This document shows, in pieces, positions 26,447 to 35,192 of a DNA stretch of 64,000 nt. Both the position numbers and the translations under genes were made by a program. The notes below the pieces were generated by a model. The model saw nothing but the letters and a program-made list of their open reading frames with translations, was not told the DNA's origin and made no database searches. Positions within the stretch are counted from its first letter, which is position 1. Each line of letters begins with the position of its first letter. The stretch lies in contig CAKUVH010000007.1 in NCBI GenBank assembly GCA_934695425.1, forward strand, positions 6,820 to 70,819, written 5' to 3'. Source of the stretch: an uncultured Eubacteriales bacterium (lineage in GTDB: Bacteria; Bacillota; Clostridia; Oscillospirales; Acutalibacteraceae).

Positions 26447-26480
26447 TCGGATTAAAAGCTTTACGGTTTTTAATCCGATT
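26447..26480 (+). terminator. Terminator of the 62-aa peptide gene
   Basis: An 11-bp stem (TCGGATTAAAA with TTTTAATCCGA) and a 10-nt loop, followed by a short T stretch. Confidence 0.7.
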
Positions 26481-26513
26481 TGTGTTAGAAAACGACAAAA
26501 GCCTAAATTTATA

Positions 26514-26542
26514 TTGCATTTATTATAAAATTATGCTACAAT
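26514..26542 (+). promoter_or_regulatory. Promoter of the 1313-aa repeat protein gene
   Basis: TTGCAT, 17-nt spacer, TACAAT; a strong AAGGAGGT site lies six bases before the ATG at 26584. Confidence 0.75.
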
Positions 26543-26583
26543 ATCTAAGAATTATGTTGATAATATAAAAAGGAGGTATAATT

Positions 26584-29500
26584 ATGGATAAAAAATATTC
26601 AAATTCGCAATTAAATGAAGAAAATTTGGAAGAAGTCGCAGGAGGAAAAGGTGAGCTGAAAAAGGGTTCTGCAGCTCTGATGAGTTCTTTGATGCTCCTT
26701 AGTGGCGCTCCGGGAATGTCCGCATACAGCGGAAAAACATCATCAGGCGCCGGGCAAACAATTTCCACACGTGATTCAGGTTTAGATAATACAGAAAAAT
26801 CACGTTCTTTCAAGGAAAAATTAAAAGGATTTTTCACAAAAGAAAATCTAAAAAAATATGGAATTCCGGCAGGAGTGATCGCAGGAGGCGTAGGAAGTGC
26901 GGTGGGACTTTATGAAATTCTCAGCCATGTATCCAGCCCGAAAAGTAAGGCCATGGTTTCCGACAGCCTGAAAACAGCTCCCGGAACAACAGTTAAAGAC
27001 CGCATAATAAATACGATTAGGGCGTTTTCGATAAAGGTGGACGATGCGGGATTCGTTGAAAACCTCAAGAAAAGGATTCCTCGCCGGGAACTCCACCCTA
27101 CTCTTGAACAAGTATTAAATTTAAATGCCGATGAGGCTTTGAAAAAAGGCGCAAACCAGCTGGATGATGCAATTTTCAGCATAATGACCGCAAGTGTGGA
27201 AATGTTTACAAGAAATCATTCCAAGTCGTCGGAAGCTACTCTAAGAAGGCTAATCGCAGACTTGGAAAGACTCCAAAAATCCGGACTACTCGCGCAATTC
27301 ACGGCAAAAGCGAAAGACGAAAAGAAAGCGGAAGAGAAATCCGAGAGCGAAGTTTCAGGTCTAATAGAAAGCAACGGTGTTGAAGACGAGCACAAGAGCG
27401 AAGTTTCTGCGCCTGTCGAAGAAAAGCATGAGAGTGTAGAATCAGAGCCTGTTGAAGATAAAAAATCAGAAGAGAGTCACGAAGATGAAGTCACCGCTCC
27501 AGTCGAAGAAAACCAAAACGAAGTATCAGAGCCTGTTGAAGAACAGCAAGTAGAAGAGAAACATGAAGGTGAAGTCTCAGCACCAGTTGAAGATCAAAAA
27601 GAAGAAGAAAAATCTGAAAGTGAAATTTCTGCTCCGGTAGAAAGCAGCAGTGTTGAAGAAAGACACGAGAGCGACATTCAGGCTCCAGCTGAAGAGGAAA
27701 AAGAACAAGAAGCGCCAAAATTAGATGTTCCACAGGCGGAAGACAATCAAATCAACAGAGCCATCGCATCGCTCAAAAACATAATCAAAGAGTCTAAAGG
27801 TAATAAAAATATTCTGTTGAGAGACCTGATTGCGAGCCACATTAGAACGCTACTCCCCGGACTAAACCTGACTCCTGACAAAGTTAATGCTGCCATAAAA
27901 AACTGCAATCTCGATTGGTATTTCAAAGAAACCATGAATTACCTAAATCAAAGAAATTTCTCACGGCAAAGAGCTAGATTCGACGAATATCTCGGTATGG
28001 TTTTCAATTATCTAATCGAGCAAAACGAAAAGGATAAACACGAAAGTGAAGTCTCAAAACCTGTTGAAAATCAAAAGGTAGAAGAAAAATCTGAAAATGA
28101 AATCACCGCTCCAGTCGAAGAAAACCAAAACGAAAGATCAGCACCTGCTGAAGAGCAGCAAGTAGAAGAACAGAAAAATGAAGTCGCTGCTCCGATTCAA
28201 GAGCAAAGAGAAGAAAAATCTGAAAGTGAAATTTCTGCTCCGGTAGAAAGCAGCAGTGTTGAAGAAAGACACGAGAGCATAGAATCAGAGCCTGTTGAAG
28301 ATAAAAAATCAGAAGAGAGCCACGAAGATGAAGTCTCAGCGTCGGTCGAGGATCAAAAGGTAGAAGAAAAATCTGAAAATGAAGTCACCGCTCCAGTCGA
28401 AGAACAGAAAAATGAAGTCTCAGCACCCGTTGAAGAACAAAAAGAAGAAGAGACTTCTGAAAATGAAGCGTCTGCTCCAACCGAAAATCAACAAGTAGAA
28501 GCTCCACAGGCGGAAGACAATCAAATCAACAGAGCTATTGCAGCATTCCAAAATGTTGTGAAAAGGTTTAAATTTAATAGATCCGTCTCACTGAAGGACT
28601 TGATTTCATACAATATCAAAACGATATTGCCGGGTCTAGAGCTGACAAATAAAGAGGTTAGTGGTGCTATAGAAAAACATGATCTTGGTCAATATTTTGA
28701 ATATACCATGAGAATGCTAAACGACAAGAATCATGCAAAAGAAAGAAGTCAATTAAACGAAAATCTCGAGAAAATTTTCAATTATTTAATCGAGCAAAAT
28801 GAAAATAAGAAACTTGAGCTCGAGAGATTGGCTCAGATTGAGGCTCAAAGAGCGCAAGAAAAGGATGAAACTCAGTCTCCCGTCGAGGAGCAAAGAGAAG
28901 AAAGACATGAGAGCGAAGTCTCAACTCCTGTCGAAGAACAGCAAACAGAAGTTCCACATGTTGAAGCTCCACAGACAAAAGACGAAAAGGTTAAAAATGC
29001 TGTTGCGGCGTTCAAAAATATACTCAAAGAATCTAAGCACAACAGAAATACCCAGCTGAGAGAATTGATGAAGAAACATATCAAAAGGCTGCTTCCTGGG
29101 TTGAACCCGACTCCAGCTCAAATTGATGCTGCGATAAAAAATCATAATCTCGATCAATATTTTGGAGAGACTATAAATTTCTTCAATGATAAAAAATTCT
29201 CAAAGCAAAGAGCTAATTTGGACGAATATCTTGGTATGATTTTCAATTATTTAATTGAGCAAAACGGAAAAGATAAACAAAAAGATGAAGTTTCTGCACC
29301 TGTTGAAGACGAAAAATCTGAAAATGAAGTTTCTGCGCCTGTCGAAGAAAACAAAAACGAAAGATCAGCACCTGCTGAAGAGCAGCAAGTAGAAGAGAAA
29401 CATGAAGGTGAAGTCTCAGCACCAGTTGAAGATCAAAAAGAAGAAGAAAAATCTGAAAGTGAAATTTCTGCTCCGGTAGAAAGCAGCAGTGTTGAAGAAA

Positions 29501-30525
29501 GACACGAGAGCGACATTCAGGCTCCAGCTGAAGAGGAAAAAGAACAAGAAGCGCCAAAATTAGATGTTCCACAGGCGGAAGACAATCAAATCAACAGAGC
29601 TATTGCAGCATTCCAAAATGTTGTGAAAAGGTTTAAATTTAATAGATCCGTCTCACTGAAGGACTTGATTTCATACAATATCAAAACGATATTGCCGGGT
29701 CTAGAGCTGACAAATAAAGAGGTTAGTGGTGCTATAGAAAAACATGATCTTGGTCAATATTTTGAATATACCATGAGAATGCTAAACGACAAGAATCATG
29801 CAAAAGAAAGAAGTCAATTAAACGAAAATCTCGAGAAAATTTTCAATTATTTAATCGAGCAAAATGAAAATAAGAAACTTGAGCTAGAGAGATTGGCTCA
29901 AATTGAGGGTCAAAGAGCGCAAGAAAAGGATGAAACTCAGTCTCCCGTCTATGAGCAAAGAGAAGAAAGACATGAGAACGAAGTCTCTGCTCCGGTAGAA
30001 AGCAGCAGTGTCGAAGAAAAGCATGAGAGTGTAGAATCAGAGCCTGTTGAAGATAAAAAATCAGAAGAGAGCCACGAAGATGAAGTCTCAGCGCCTGTCG
30101 AAGAAAACCAAAACGAAGTCTCAGCACCCGTTGAAGATCAAAAAGAAGAAGAAAAATCTGAGGGCGAAGTCTCAGCACCTGCTGAAGAACAACAAGTAGA
30201 AGCTCCACAGACAAAAGACGAAAAGGTTAAAAACGCTGTTGCGGCTTTCAAAAATATACTCAAAGAATCTAAGCACAACAGAAATACCCAGCTGAGAGAA
30301 TTGATGGAAGGGCATATCAAAAAGCTGCTTCCTGGGTTGAACCCGACTCCGAATCAAATTGATGCTGCGATAAAAAATCATAATCTCGATCAATATTTTG
30401 GAGAGACTATAAATTTCTTCAATGATAAAAAATTCTCAAAGCAAAGAGCTAATTTGGACGAATATCTTGGTATGATTTTCAATTATTTAATTGAGCAAAA
30501 CGAAAAAAATAATCTCAAACTCTGA
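26584..30525 (+). CDS. Giant repeat protein with double-glycine leader
   Basis: A 1313-aa protein of unknown function. The N-terminus fits the double-glycine leader consensus: L at -12 (L10), L at -7 (L15), V at -4 (V18) and GG at 20-21. This predicts export and cleavage by a peptidase-containing ABC transporter, not encoded here. A glycine-rich hydrophobic segment (YGIPAGVIAGGVGSAVGLYE) lies near residues 92-115. After residue about 245 come acidic Pro/Glu linkers built on SAPVEE, alternating with five copies of a helical domain of about 100 residues. The copies start near residues 387, 643, 797, 998 and 1209 and carry LLPGL and IFNYLIEQNE motifs. Domains 2 and 4 are nearly identical, as are 3 and 5. 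Possibly a secreted or surface structural protein or effector; this is inference. Confidence 0.85.
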   Translation: MDKKYSNSQLNEENLEEVAGGKGELKKGSAALMSSLMLLSGAPGMSAYSGKTSSGAGQTISTRDSGLDNTEKSRSFKEKLKGFFTKENLKKYGIPAGVIAGGVGSAVGLYEILSHVSSPKSKAMVSDSLKTAPGTTVKDRIINTIRAFSIKVDDAGFVENLKKRIPRRELHPTLEQVLNLNADEALKKGANQLDDAIFSIMTASVEMFTRNHSKSSEATLRRLIADLERLQKSGLLAQFTAKAKDEKKAEEKSESEVSGLIESNGVEDEHKSEVSAPVEEKHESVESEPVEDKKSEESHEDEVTAPVEENQNEVSEPVEEQQVEEKHEGEVSAPVEDQKEEEKSESEISAPVESSSVEERHESDIQAPAEEEKEQEAPKLDVPQAEDNQINRAIASLKNIIKESKGNKNILLRDLIASHIRTLLPGLNLTPDKVNAAIKNCNLDWYFKETMNYLNQRNFSRQRARFDEYLGMVFNYLIEQNEKDKHESEVSKPVENQKVEEKSENEITAPVEENQNERSAPAEEQQVEEQKNEVAAPIQEQREEKSESEISAPVESSSVEERHESIESEPVEDKKSEESHEDEVSASVEDQKVEEKSENEVTAPVEEQKNEVSAPVEEQKEEETSENEASAPTENQQVEAPQAEDNQINRAIAAFQNVVKRFKFNRSVSLKDLISYNIKTILPGLELTNKEVSGAIEKHDLGQYFEYTMRMLNDKNHAKERSQLNENLEKIFNYLIEQNENKKLELERLAQIEAQRAQEKDETQSPVEEQREERHESEVSTPVEEQQTEVPHVEAPQTKDEKVKNAVAAFKNILKESKHNRNTQLRELMKKHIKRLLPGLNPTPAQIDAAIKNHNLDQYFGETINFFNDKKFSKQRANLDEYLGMIFNYLIEQNGKDKQKDEVSAPVEDEKSENEVSAPVEENKNERSAPAEEQQVEEKHEGEVSAPVEDQKEEEKSESEISAPVESSSVEERHESDIQAPAEEEKEQEAPKLDVPQAEDNQINRAIAAFQNVVKRFKFNRSVSLKDLISYNIKTILPGLELTNKEVSGAIEKHDLGQYFEYTMRMLNDKNHAKERSQLNENLEKIFNYLIEQNENKKLELERLAQIEGQRAQEKDETQSPVYEQREERHENEVSAPVESSSVEEKHESVESEPVEDKKSEESHEDEVSAPVEENQNEVSAPVEDQKEEEKSEGEVSAPAEEQQVEAPQTKDEKVKNAVAAFKNILKESKHNRNTQLRELMEGHIKKLLPGLNPTPNQIDAAIKNHNLDQYFGETINFFNDKKFSKQRANLDEYLGMIFNYLIEQNEKNNLKL
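27742..30520 (+). repeat. Five intragenic copies of a ~300-bp helical-domain repeat
   Basis: Approximate copies: 27742-28030, 28510-28815, 28972-29280, 29575-29880 and 30208-30520. Copies 2 and 4 (with about 100 nt downstream) differ at only a few bases; copies 3 and 5 likewise. A linker of about 220 nt at 27541-27765 is repeated almost exactly at 29386-29610. Different offsets (about 1065, 1236 and 1845 bp) point to several separate duplications or gene conversion. Confidence 0.9.
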
Positions 30526-30542
30526 CGAATCAAACAAAAATA

Positions 30543-30561
30543 GCCACCCATAGCGGGTGGC
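30543..30561. terminator. Shared convergent terminator
   Basis: GCCACCC paired with GGGTGGC around a five-base loop, with T-rich flanks on the plus-strand side. It serves the repeat protein gene and may also stop the convergent glycan cluster, whose stop codon is at 30566. Confidence 0.8.
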
Positions 30562-30565
30562 GCTT

Positions 30566-32020
30566 TTATTTTTTACAATTCATATAACACATGGTGTACG
30601 CGAGGATACTCCAGAAGAATCCCACCATGAAGGTCATGTCGAAGATAATGGATTTTTCAAGCAAGCAGTAGCCGCAATATGCCACCAATGCCGAGAACAG
30701 CTTGGAAAATACTCCGAAATACGGCAATTCACAGCAAAAAAACAGGTGTTTACAAACATCCAGAGCGACCAAAATCGAAAAAATCATAAATATTCCGAAT
30801 CCAATCACACCTGTGCTGACTAAAATAGTGAAATACGCGTTATGCAAATCTAAATTTATAAGTCCGCCTTTTATATATTTTTTGCCGTATTTGATCAAGT
30901 TCGCCCGCCCTATGCCGATGACAGGATGGTGCTTAAATATTTCAAGGCCCTGCTTAAAGAGCGTAATTCTGCCGCTGCTAACATCATAGTGTTCGTGGCG
31001 ACCGATGGTAAGTTCGTTTATATTTTCTATATCGGATTTATATTCGGGAGGGTCACCGGGATCGACGAGTTCTATATCTTTGTTGTTTTCAATCTCTATT
31101 TTTTCGGAGGAAGATTTAAACTCTTCTTCATATCTATAAACTCCGGTTATTGTATGTCCGATGAAACTTTGGCATATGTCGCGGAGGGAAAAACACGTTA
31201 TCATTATGGTAATGCAATATATCACGGCGACAACTATGCTTGTGATAAATTTAACAGTATACGAAAATTTATTTTTAAAAAACATACTGCAAAGAACCCT
31301 GATCGTGCTGTAAATAATCAAAAACAGCATTGAAGCATTTGAATCGGACAGGAAAAGGCATATACAGGATACAATCGCAGCAAAAATAATCACGAAAATA
31401 TTGGAACTTGTCAACTTGATTTTTTTTCGCATATATTTACCAAGCAGAATATCGCTGGCAACCACGCATTCAATCATCGAAAATGCCAAAATATTTGAAT
31501 TGGTGTAAATCCCGATAAGACGATTGCAATAAATCCCCAGGTGATAGCCAAAAAGTGAACCTTCTCCCTGCCAAAACAGAGTTGCAATCGACGCGAGTGC
31601 GCCCGCTAATCCGAAATATACGAAAAATTTTAGAAGAAAAATCATTTCTTCTTCGAAATTTGCGGAAGATTCAGAGGTGTACATTCCGTAAAACATAAAA
31701 AAGCATACAGCAACACAATAAGCAAGGGCTATGTTCGGAATGAACCAAATGGAAAAATGCACCGCGGAAGTCACAACCATTAAAATTAAAAATGAAAGCA
31801 ATAAATTTTTATATTTTATTTTAAAAATGCGTTTGCTTAAAAAATAATTATTTATGAGTATGAACAATCCCCACATCAAAAGGATGCACTTTACTGCGCC
31901 GAATGCTATATCTACAAAGGCAAGCATCTCGAAAGACAAAGTCATTATAAAAAGTTTTCTGAACAGCGATTCATCCACGACATTATCGCGAAAACTTTGC
32001 TTAGTGTAAGATTTTAACAA
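30566..32020 (-). CDS. O-antigen ligase/polymerase family membrane protein
   Basis: A 484-aa polytopic membrane protein with about 10-12 hydrophobic segments and a large hydrophilic loop around residues 300-370. The segment GIGRANLIKYGKKYIKGG followed by DLHNAYFTILVSTGVIGF is the hallmark of the O-antigen ligase/Wzy family, with the conserved histidine in HNAY. It would polymerise or transfer a lipid-linked surface glycan on the outer face of the membrane. It ends a three-gene operon with the aminotransferase and glycosyl-phosphate transferase. Confidence 0.85.
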   Translation of the reverse strand: MLKSYTKQSFRDNVVDESLFRKLFIMTLSFEMLAFVDIAFGAVKCILLMWGLFILINNYFLSKRIFKIKYKNLLLSFLILMVVTSAVHFSIWFIPNIALAYCVAVCFFMFYGMYTSESSANFEEEMIFLLKFFVYFGLAGALASIATLFWQGEGSLFGYHLGIYCNRLIGIYTNSNILAFSMIECVVASDILLGKYMRKKIKLTSSNIFVIIFAAIVSCICLFLSDSNASMLFLIIYSTIRVLCSMFFKNKFSYTVKFITSIVVAVIYCITIMITCFSLRDICQSFIGHTITGVYRYEEEFKSSSEKIEIENNKDIELVDPGDPPEYKSDIENINELTIGRHEHYDVSSGRITLFKQGLEIFKHHPVIGIGRANLIKYGKKYIKGGLINLDLHNAYFTILVSTGVIGFGIFMIFSILVALDVCKHLFFCCELPYFGVFSKLFSALVAYCGYCLLEKSIIFDMTFMVGFFWSILAYTMCYMNCKK

Positions 32021-32044
32021 TTTTATTTTATCTCCCCTTTAAAA

Positions 32045-33241
32045 TTAAATATTTTCCTTTACCTTTTCTATTACGTAATCCACATCGTCGCTCGTTAAAA
32101 GGTTGTGAAGCGGCAAGGTTACCTCGTTTTCGAATAAATGATAAGCATTTTTATAATTATTGATGTCAAAGCCCATATTTTTGTACGCAGTGAGCATCGG
32201 GAGCGGCTTATAATGGACATTGGAAGCAATGCCCTCCAAAGCAAGGTTTTCGATGAATTTATTTCTGAAATCCATATCCTTGCCGAGCAATCTCATGATG
32301 TAAAGATGGCAGCTGGAGGTTGAATTTTCGCATAAATGCGGCAAAAATGATATGTTTTCGTTTGCGAAAGCGTCGTTATATTTTTTTACTATTTCGCGGC
32401 GTTTTTTCAGGATATCGTCGTATCTTTCGAGTTGAGATAACCCGATAGCTGCGTTTATATCGGTCATATTGCATTTATATGCGGGCCAAATTATATCATA
32501 TTCCCAGCAGCCTGCCTTTAATTTGGACAGAGCGTCTTTATTTTGACCGTGCAAAGATAAAAGCATGAAATTTTTATAAATTTCTTCGTCGCTTATTCCG
32601 TCAACGCCAAGCCAAGTAACAGCGCCGCCCTCAGCTGTAGTTAAATTTTTAACAGCGTGAAAAGAAAAACATGTGAAATCAGCTACAGAACCCGATCTTT
32701 TATTATTCCTGCAAGCGCCGAAAGAATGGGCTCCGTCGGCAACTACAGCGACTCTCCCTATCGCCTCTTGGATGCCGTTCATGGGTTTGAAAATATTCTT
32801 TTTATTTTCAACTATTTTAAATATGGTATCGTAATCGCACATCACCCCGCCCAAGTCAACCGGGATTATCGCTTTGGTATTTGGAGTTATAGCTTTTTCG
32901 AGCTTTTCGTAATCCATTTCGAAAGAATTTTCCCGGGTATCAATAAGGACAGGCTTTGCGCCCACGTGGCAAATAACGCTGCACGAAGCGGTATAGGTGT
33001 ATGCGCTTGTGATTACTTCATCGCCGGGACCTATGCCCAAAAGTCTTAGAGTCATTTCAAGGCATGCAGTAGCGGAATTCAAGCAAACTGCTTTATTTGT
33101 GCCGCAATACGAAGCGATTTTCTCTTCGAAAAGCTTGGTTTTCGGGCCTGTGGTTATCCATCCGGATTTTAATGTTTCAACTACGTTTTCTATTTCTTTT
33201 TCGGTGATATCCGGCGGTGAAAATTTAATTGTACGTTTCAT
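32045..33241 (-). CDS. DegT/DnrJ/EryC1/StrS sugar aminotransferase
   Basis: PLP-dependent enzyme converting a keto nucleotide sugar to an amino sugar, 398 aa. The PLP-binding lysine is in SFHAVKNLTTAEGG near residue 195; ADGAHSFGA supplies the PLP aspartate. It resembles enzymes such as PglE that form UDP-4-amino sugars, but the exact substrate cannot be assigned. It lies between the phosphoglycosyl transferase and ligase genes. Confidence 0.92.
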   Translation of the reverse strand: MKRTIKFSPPDITEKEIENVVETLKSGWITTGPKTKLFEEKIASYCGTNKAVCLNSATACLEMTLRLLGIGPGDEVITSAYTYTASCSVICHVGAKPVLIDTRENSFEMDYEKLEKAITPNTKAIIPVDLGGVMCDYDTIFKIVENKKNIFKPMNGIQEAIGRVAVVADGAHSFGACRNNKRSGSVADFTCFSFHAVKNLTTAEGGAVTWLGVDGISDEEIYKNFMLLSLHGQNKDALSKLKAGCWEYDIIWPAYKCNMTDINAAIGLSQLERYDDILKKRREIVKKYNDAFANENISFLPHLCENSTSSCHLYIMRLLGKDMDFRNKFIENLALEGIASNVHYKPLPMLTAYKNMGFDINNYKNAYHLFENEVTLPLHNLLTSDDVDYVIEKVKENI

Positions 33242-33253
33242 TTTTAGGTCTCC

Positions 33254-33949
33254 TTACTTAGCCAGTACGGCTATGACAGTTTTTATAATTACTTTAAAAT
33301 CATAAATAATTCCGAATTTTTTTATATAATCAAGATTATATTTCATTTTTTCCGGCAAAATTTCTTGAATGTAAACCTCGTCGGGATTTTTTGCATTTTC
33401 CAAGAGTTTGGCTTCGTCTTTGTAGAGGATACTCGCTGTGGAAGTGACTCCTGCGGGAATGAGCAAAGTCGCGAGCATTTCGGGGGTGTATTCTTTTACA
33501 TAGCGCACAACTTCGGGCCTTGGGCCAACAAAAGACAGGTCGCCTTTTATGATGTTAAAAATCTGAGGGAATTCATCAATACGCAATTTTCTTAGCCATT
33601 TGCCGCATTTTGTTATCCTCAAATCTTCGCCGGTAGTTACTTGAGCACCCAATTTTTCTGCGTTTTCAACCATTGTTCTGAATTTAAAAATTTCAAAAAC
33701 TCTTCCGCCTTCGGTCACTCTTTTTTGCTTAAAAATTATCTTGCCCGGGGAATCCAGTTTTATAATCACGGCAACGATGAGCATCAGCGGCGATGAAATT
33801 AAAGCAAAAAAAATTGAAAAAATCAAATCAAAAATTCTTTTGAATATGAGAGAATATTTTTTTGACTGCAATATATTATAATATTCCCTTACTTTTTCAT
33901 TTTTCATATTTTCAGGCAGATTTTCCCAAGAAATTAAAATATAAATCAC
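33254..33949 (-). CDS. Undecaprenyl-phosphate glycosyl-1-phosphate transferase (PglC/WcaJ type)
   Basis: Starts surface-glycan synthesis by loading a sugar-phosphate on undecaprenyl phosphate. The 231-aa product has one membrane helix (residues about 39-66, KRIFDLIFSIFFALISSPLM and on) and the bacterial sugar transferase core. The core includes GKIIFKQKRVTEGG, FKFRTM, LRKLRIDEFPQIFNII and LSFVGPRPEV. The start is unclear: a GTG at 33949 overlaps an AGAGGTG sequence, and an ATG at 33907 is an alternative. Confidence 0.9.
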   Translation of the reverse strand: MIYILISWENLPENMKNEKVREYYNILQSKKYSLIFKRIFDLIFSIFFALISSPLMLIVAVIIKLDSPGKIIFKQKRVTEGGRVFEIFKFRTMVENAEKLGAQVTTGEDLRITKCGKWLRKLRIDEFPQIFNIIKGDLSFVGPRPEVVRYVKEYTPEMLATLLIPAGVTSTASILYKDEAKLLENAKNPDEVYIQEILPEKMKYNLDYIKKFGIIYDFKVIIKTVIAVLAK

Positions 33950-33973
33950 CTCTTAAAAATAGTTACAAATTAA

Positions 33974-34002
33974 ATTATAACCATATTCTGCTTCTTTTTC
34001 AA
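33974..34002 (-). promoter_or_regulatory. Promoter of the glycan operon
   Basis: Minus-strand TTGAAA (34002-33997), 17-nt spacer, TATAAT (33979-33974). Confidence 0.7.
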
Positions 34003-34073
34003 CAAAAGTGAATAAGCACTCAAAATTTTGGCGAAGATAAATATGAATAAAATTCAAAAAGGTGGTTTAAAAT

Positions 34074-34745
34074 ATGGCAGTAGCACTGATAAGAACAATT
34101 GTACTCTACGCGTTCATAATCTTCGCAATAAAAATGATGGGAAAAAGGCAAATAAGCGATTTGCAAACCTCGGAACTTGTAATCACGATTTTAATTTCAA
34201 ACATAGCGGCAATCCCCATGCAAAACACCGCACAGCCGCTGCTCACGGGAATAATTCCGATTTTGGTTTTGATATGCTGCGAAATATTGGCATCTTTCTT
34301 GATGCTGAAAAATTTGAAAATAAGACAACTCATTTGCGGAAAGCCGATCATCGTAATAAATGAAGGGAAAATAGACCAAAAGGCAATGGAATATTTAAGA
34401 TTGAGCACAGAAGACCTTTCGGAGCAGCTCAGGCAGTTGGATGTATTTTCGCTGGACGATGTTTGGTTTGCAATAATGGAAACTAACGGCCAAATGAGCG
34501 TAATGAAAAAGTCCGAGAAACAGCCCCCGGATGCGATGACGTTAAAGCTTAAAGTACCCGACGGCGAACTGGAAACCGTAGTTGTGAGTGACGGAATTAT
34601 TTCGGAATCTTCGCTCCAAAGATGTGATTTAAGCAAAGATTGGCTGAGCGAAATTTTTGAAAAAGAAAAAGTAAAACTCGAAGATATTTTTATAATGACC
34701 GCTAAAAAATCAAAACAATACAAAATTATAAAAAAGGAGAAATAA
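34074..34745 (+). CDS. DUF421 (YetF-like) membrane protein
   Basis: A 223-aa protein with about three N-terminal hydrophobic segments (residues 1-85) followed by the DUF421 cytoplasmic domain (GKPIIVINEGKID, VWFAIMETNGQMSVM). The family is common in spore-forming Firmicutes, where YetF-like proteins are linked to spores, but a biochemical role is not established. AAGGTGG precedes the ATG. It is followed after 1 nt by the DUF4363 gene, a frequent clostridial pairing. Confidence 0.88.
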   Translation: MAVALIRTIVLYAFIIFAIKMMGKRQISDLQTSELVITILISNIAAIPMQNTAQPLLTGIIPILVLICCEILASFLMLKNLKIRQLICGKPIIVINEGKIDQKAMEYLRLSTEDLSEQLRQLDVFSLDDVWFAIMETNGQMSVMKKSEKQPPDAMTLKLKVPDGELETVVVSDGIISESSLQRCDLSKDWLSEIFEKEKVKLEDIFIMTAKKSKQYKIIKKEK

Positions 34746-34746
34746 A

Positions 34747-35136
34747 ATGAAAAAATTAATATGGACATCAATTTTATCGGGCTTTGCAGTTGTTTTATGC
34801 GTTTTGTGCATGTTCTACGTGATGACGGTTTCGGATAAAGCCGCTACATCGGTAAAAAATATTCAGAATAGTTTTTCGAATTCTCAATTTAAGGCCGCAG
34901 AGGCGGAAGTCGAGGAGCTGGATGAATTCTGGGAAAGCAACCACACCATGCTTTCAATTATAATTCACCATGATATGCTCGAAGAAATCGAGGAATCTAT
35001 AAGCCTCATAAAAAGCACGGTAAAAACCTCGGAAGATTCCAACGACCCGGATTTTTGGCTGGAATCATCAAGCGCTTTGGTGGAACTTAAAAATTTGAGA
35101 GAAGTAGAAATACCTACGCTCGGGAATATTCTTTAA
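34747..35136 (+). CDS. DUF4363 family protein
   Basis: A 129-aa protein with an N-terminal hydrophobic segment (IWTSILSGFAVVLCVLCMFY) and a helical outside domain rich in Glu (LDEFWESNHTMLSIIIHHDM). This matches DUF4363, of unknown function, usually encoded next to DUF421 in Clostridia. GGAG lies just upstream, overlapping the end of the DUF421 gene. Confidence 0.82.
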   Translation: MKKLIWTSILSGFAVVLCVLCMFYVMTVSDKAATSVKNIQNSFSNSQFKAAEAEVEELDEFWESNHTMLSIIIHHDMLEEIEESISLIKSTVKTSEDSNDPDFWLESSSALVELKNLREVEIPTLGNIL

Positions 35137-35156
35137 AATAAAATATTCGCATATTG

Positions 35157-35186
35157 AAACCCGGCCCATGTGGGTCGGGTTTGTTT
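35157..35186. terminator. Bidirectional terminator
   Basis: A stem of about 11 bp (AAACCCGGCCC with GGGTCGGGTTT) with an ATGT loop and a T tract on the plus side, between convergent genes ending at 35136 and 35193. Confidence 0.85.
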
Positions 35187-35192
35187 TATAGA

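Noticed and set aside
27541..30520. CRISPR or mobile-element interpretation of the repeats in the giant gene
   Set aside because: The repeats are in frame, vary by codon and encode a coherent protein domain and linkers; no terminal inverted repeats or transposase are seen.
34106..34771. 221-codon frame on the minus strand opposite DUF421
   Set aside because: Antisense of a membrane protein gene; the plus-strand DUF421 product is clearly the family member and is coupled to DUF4363.
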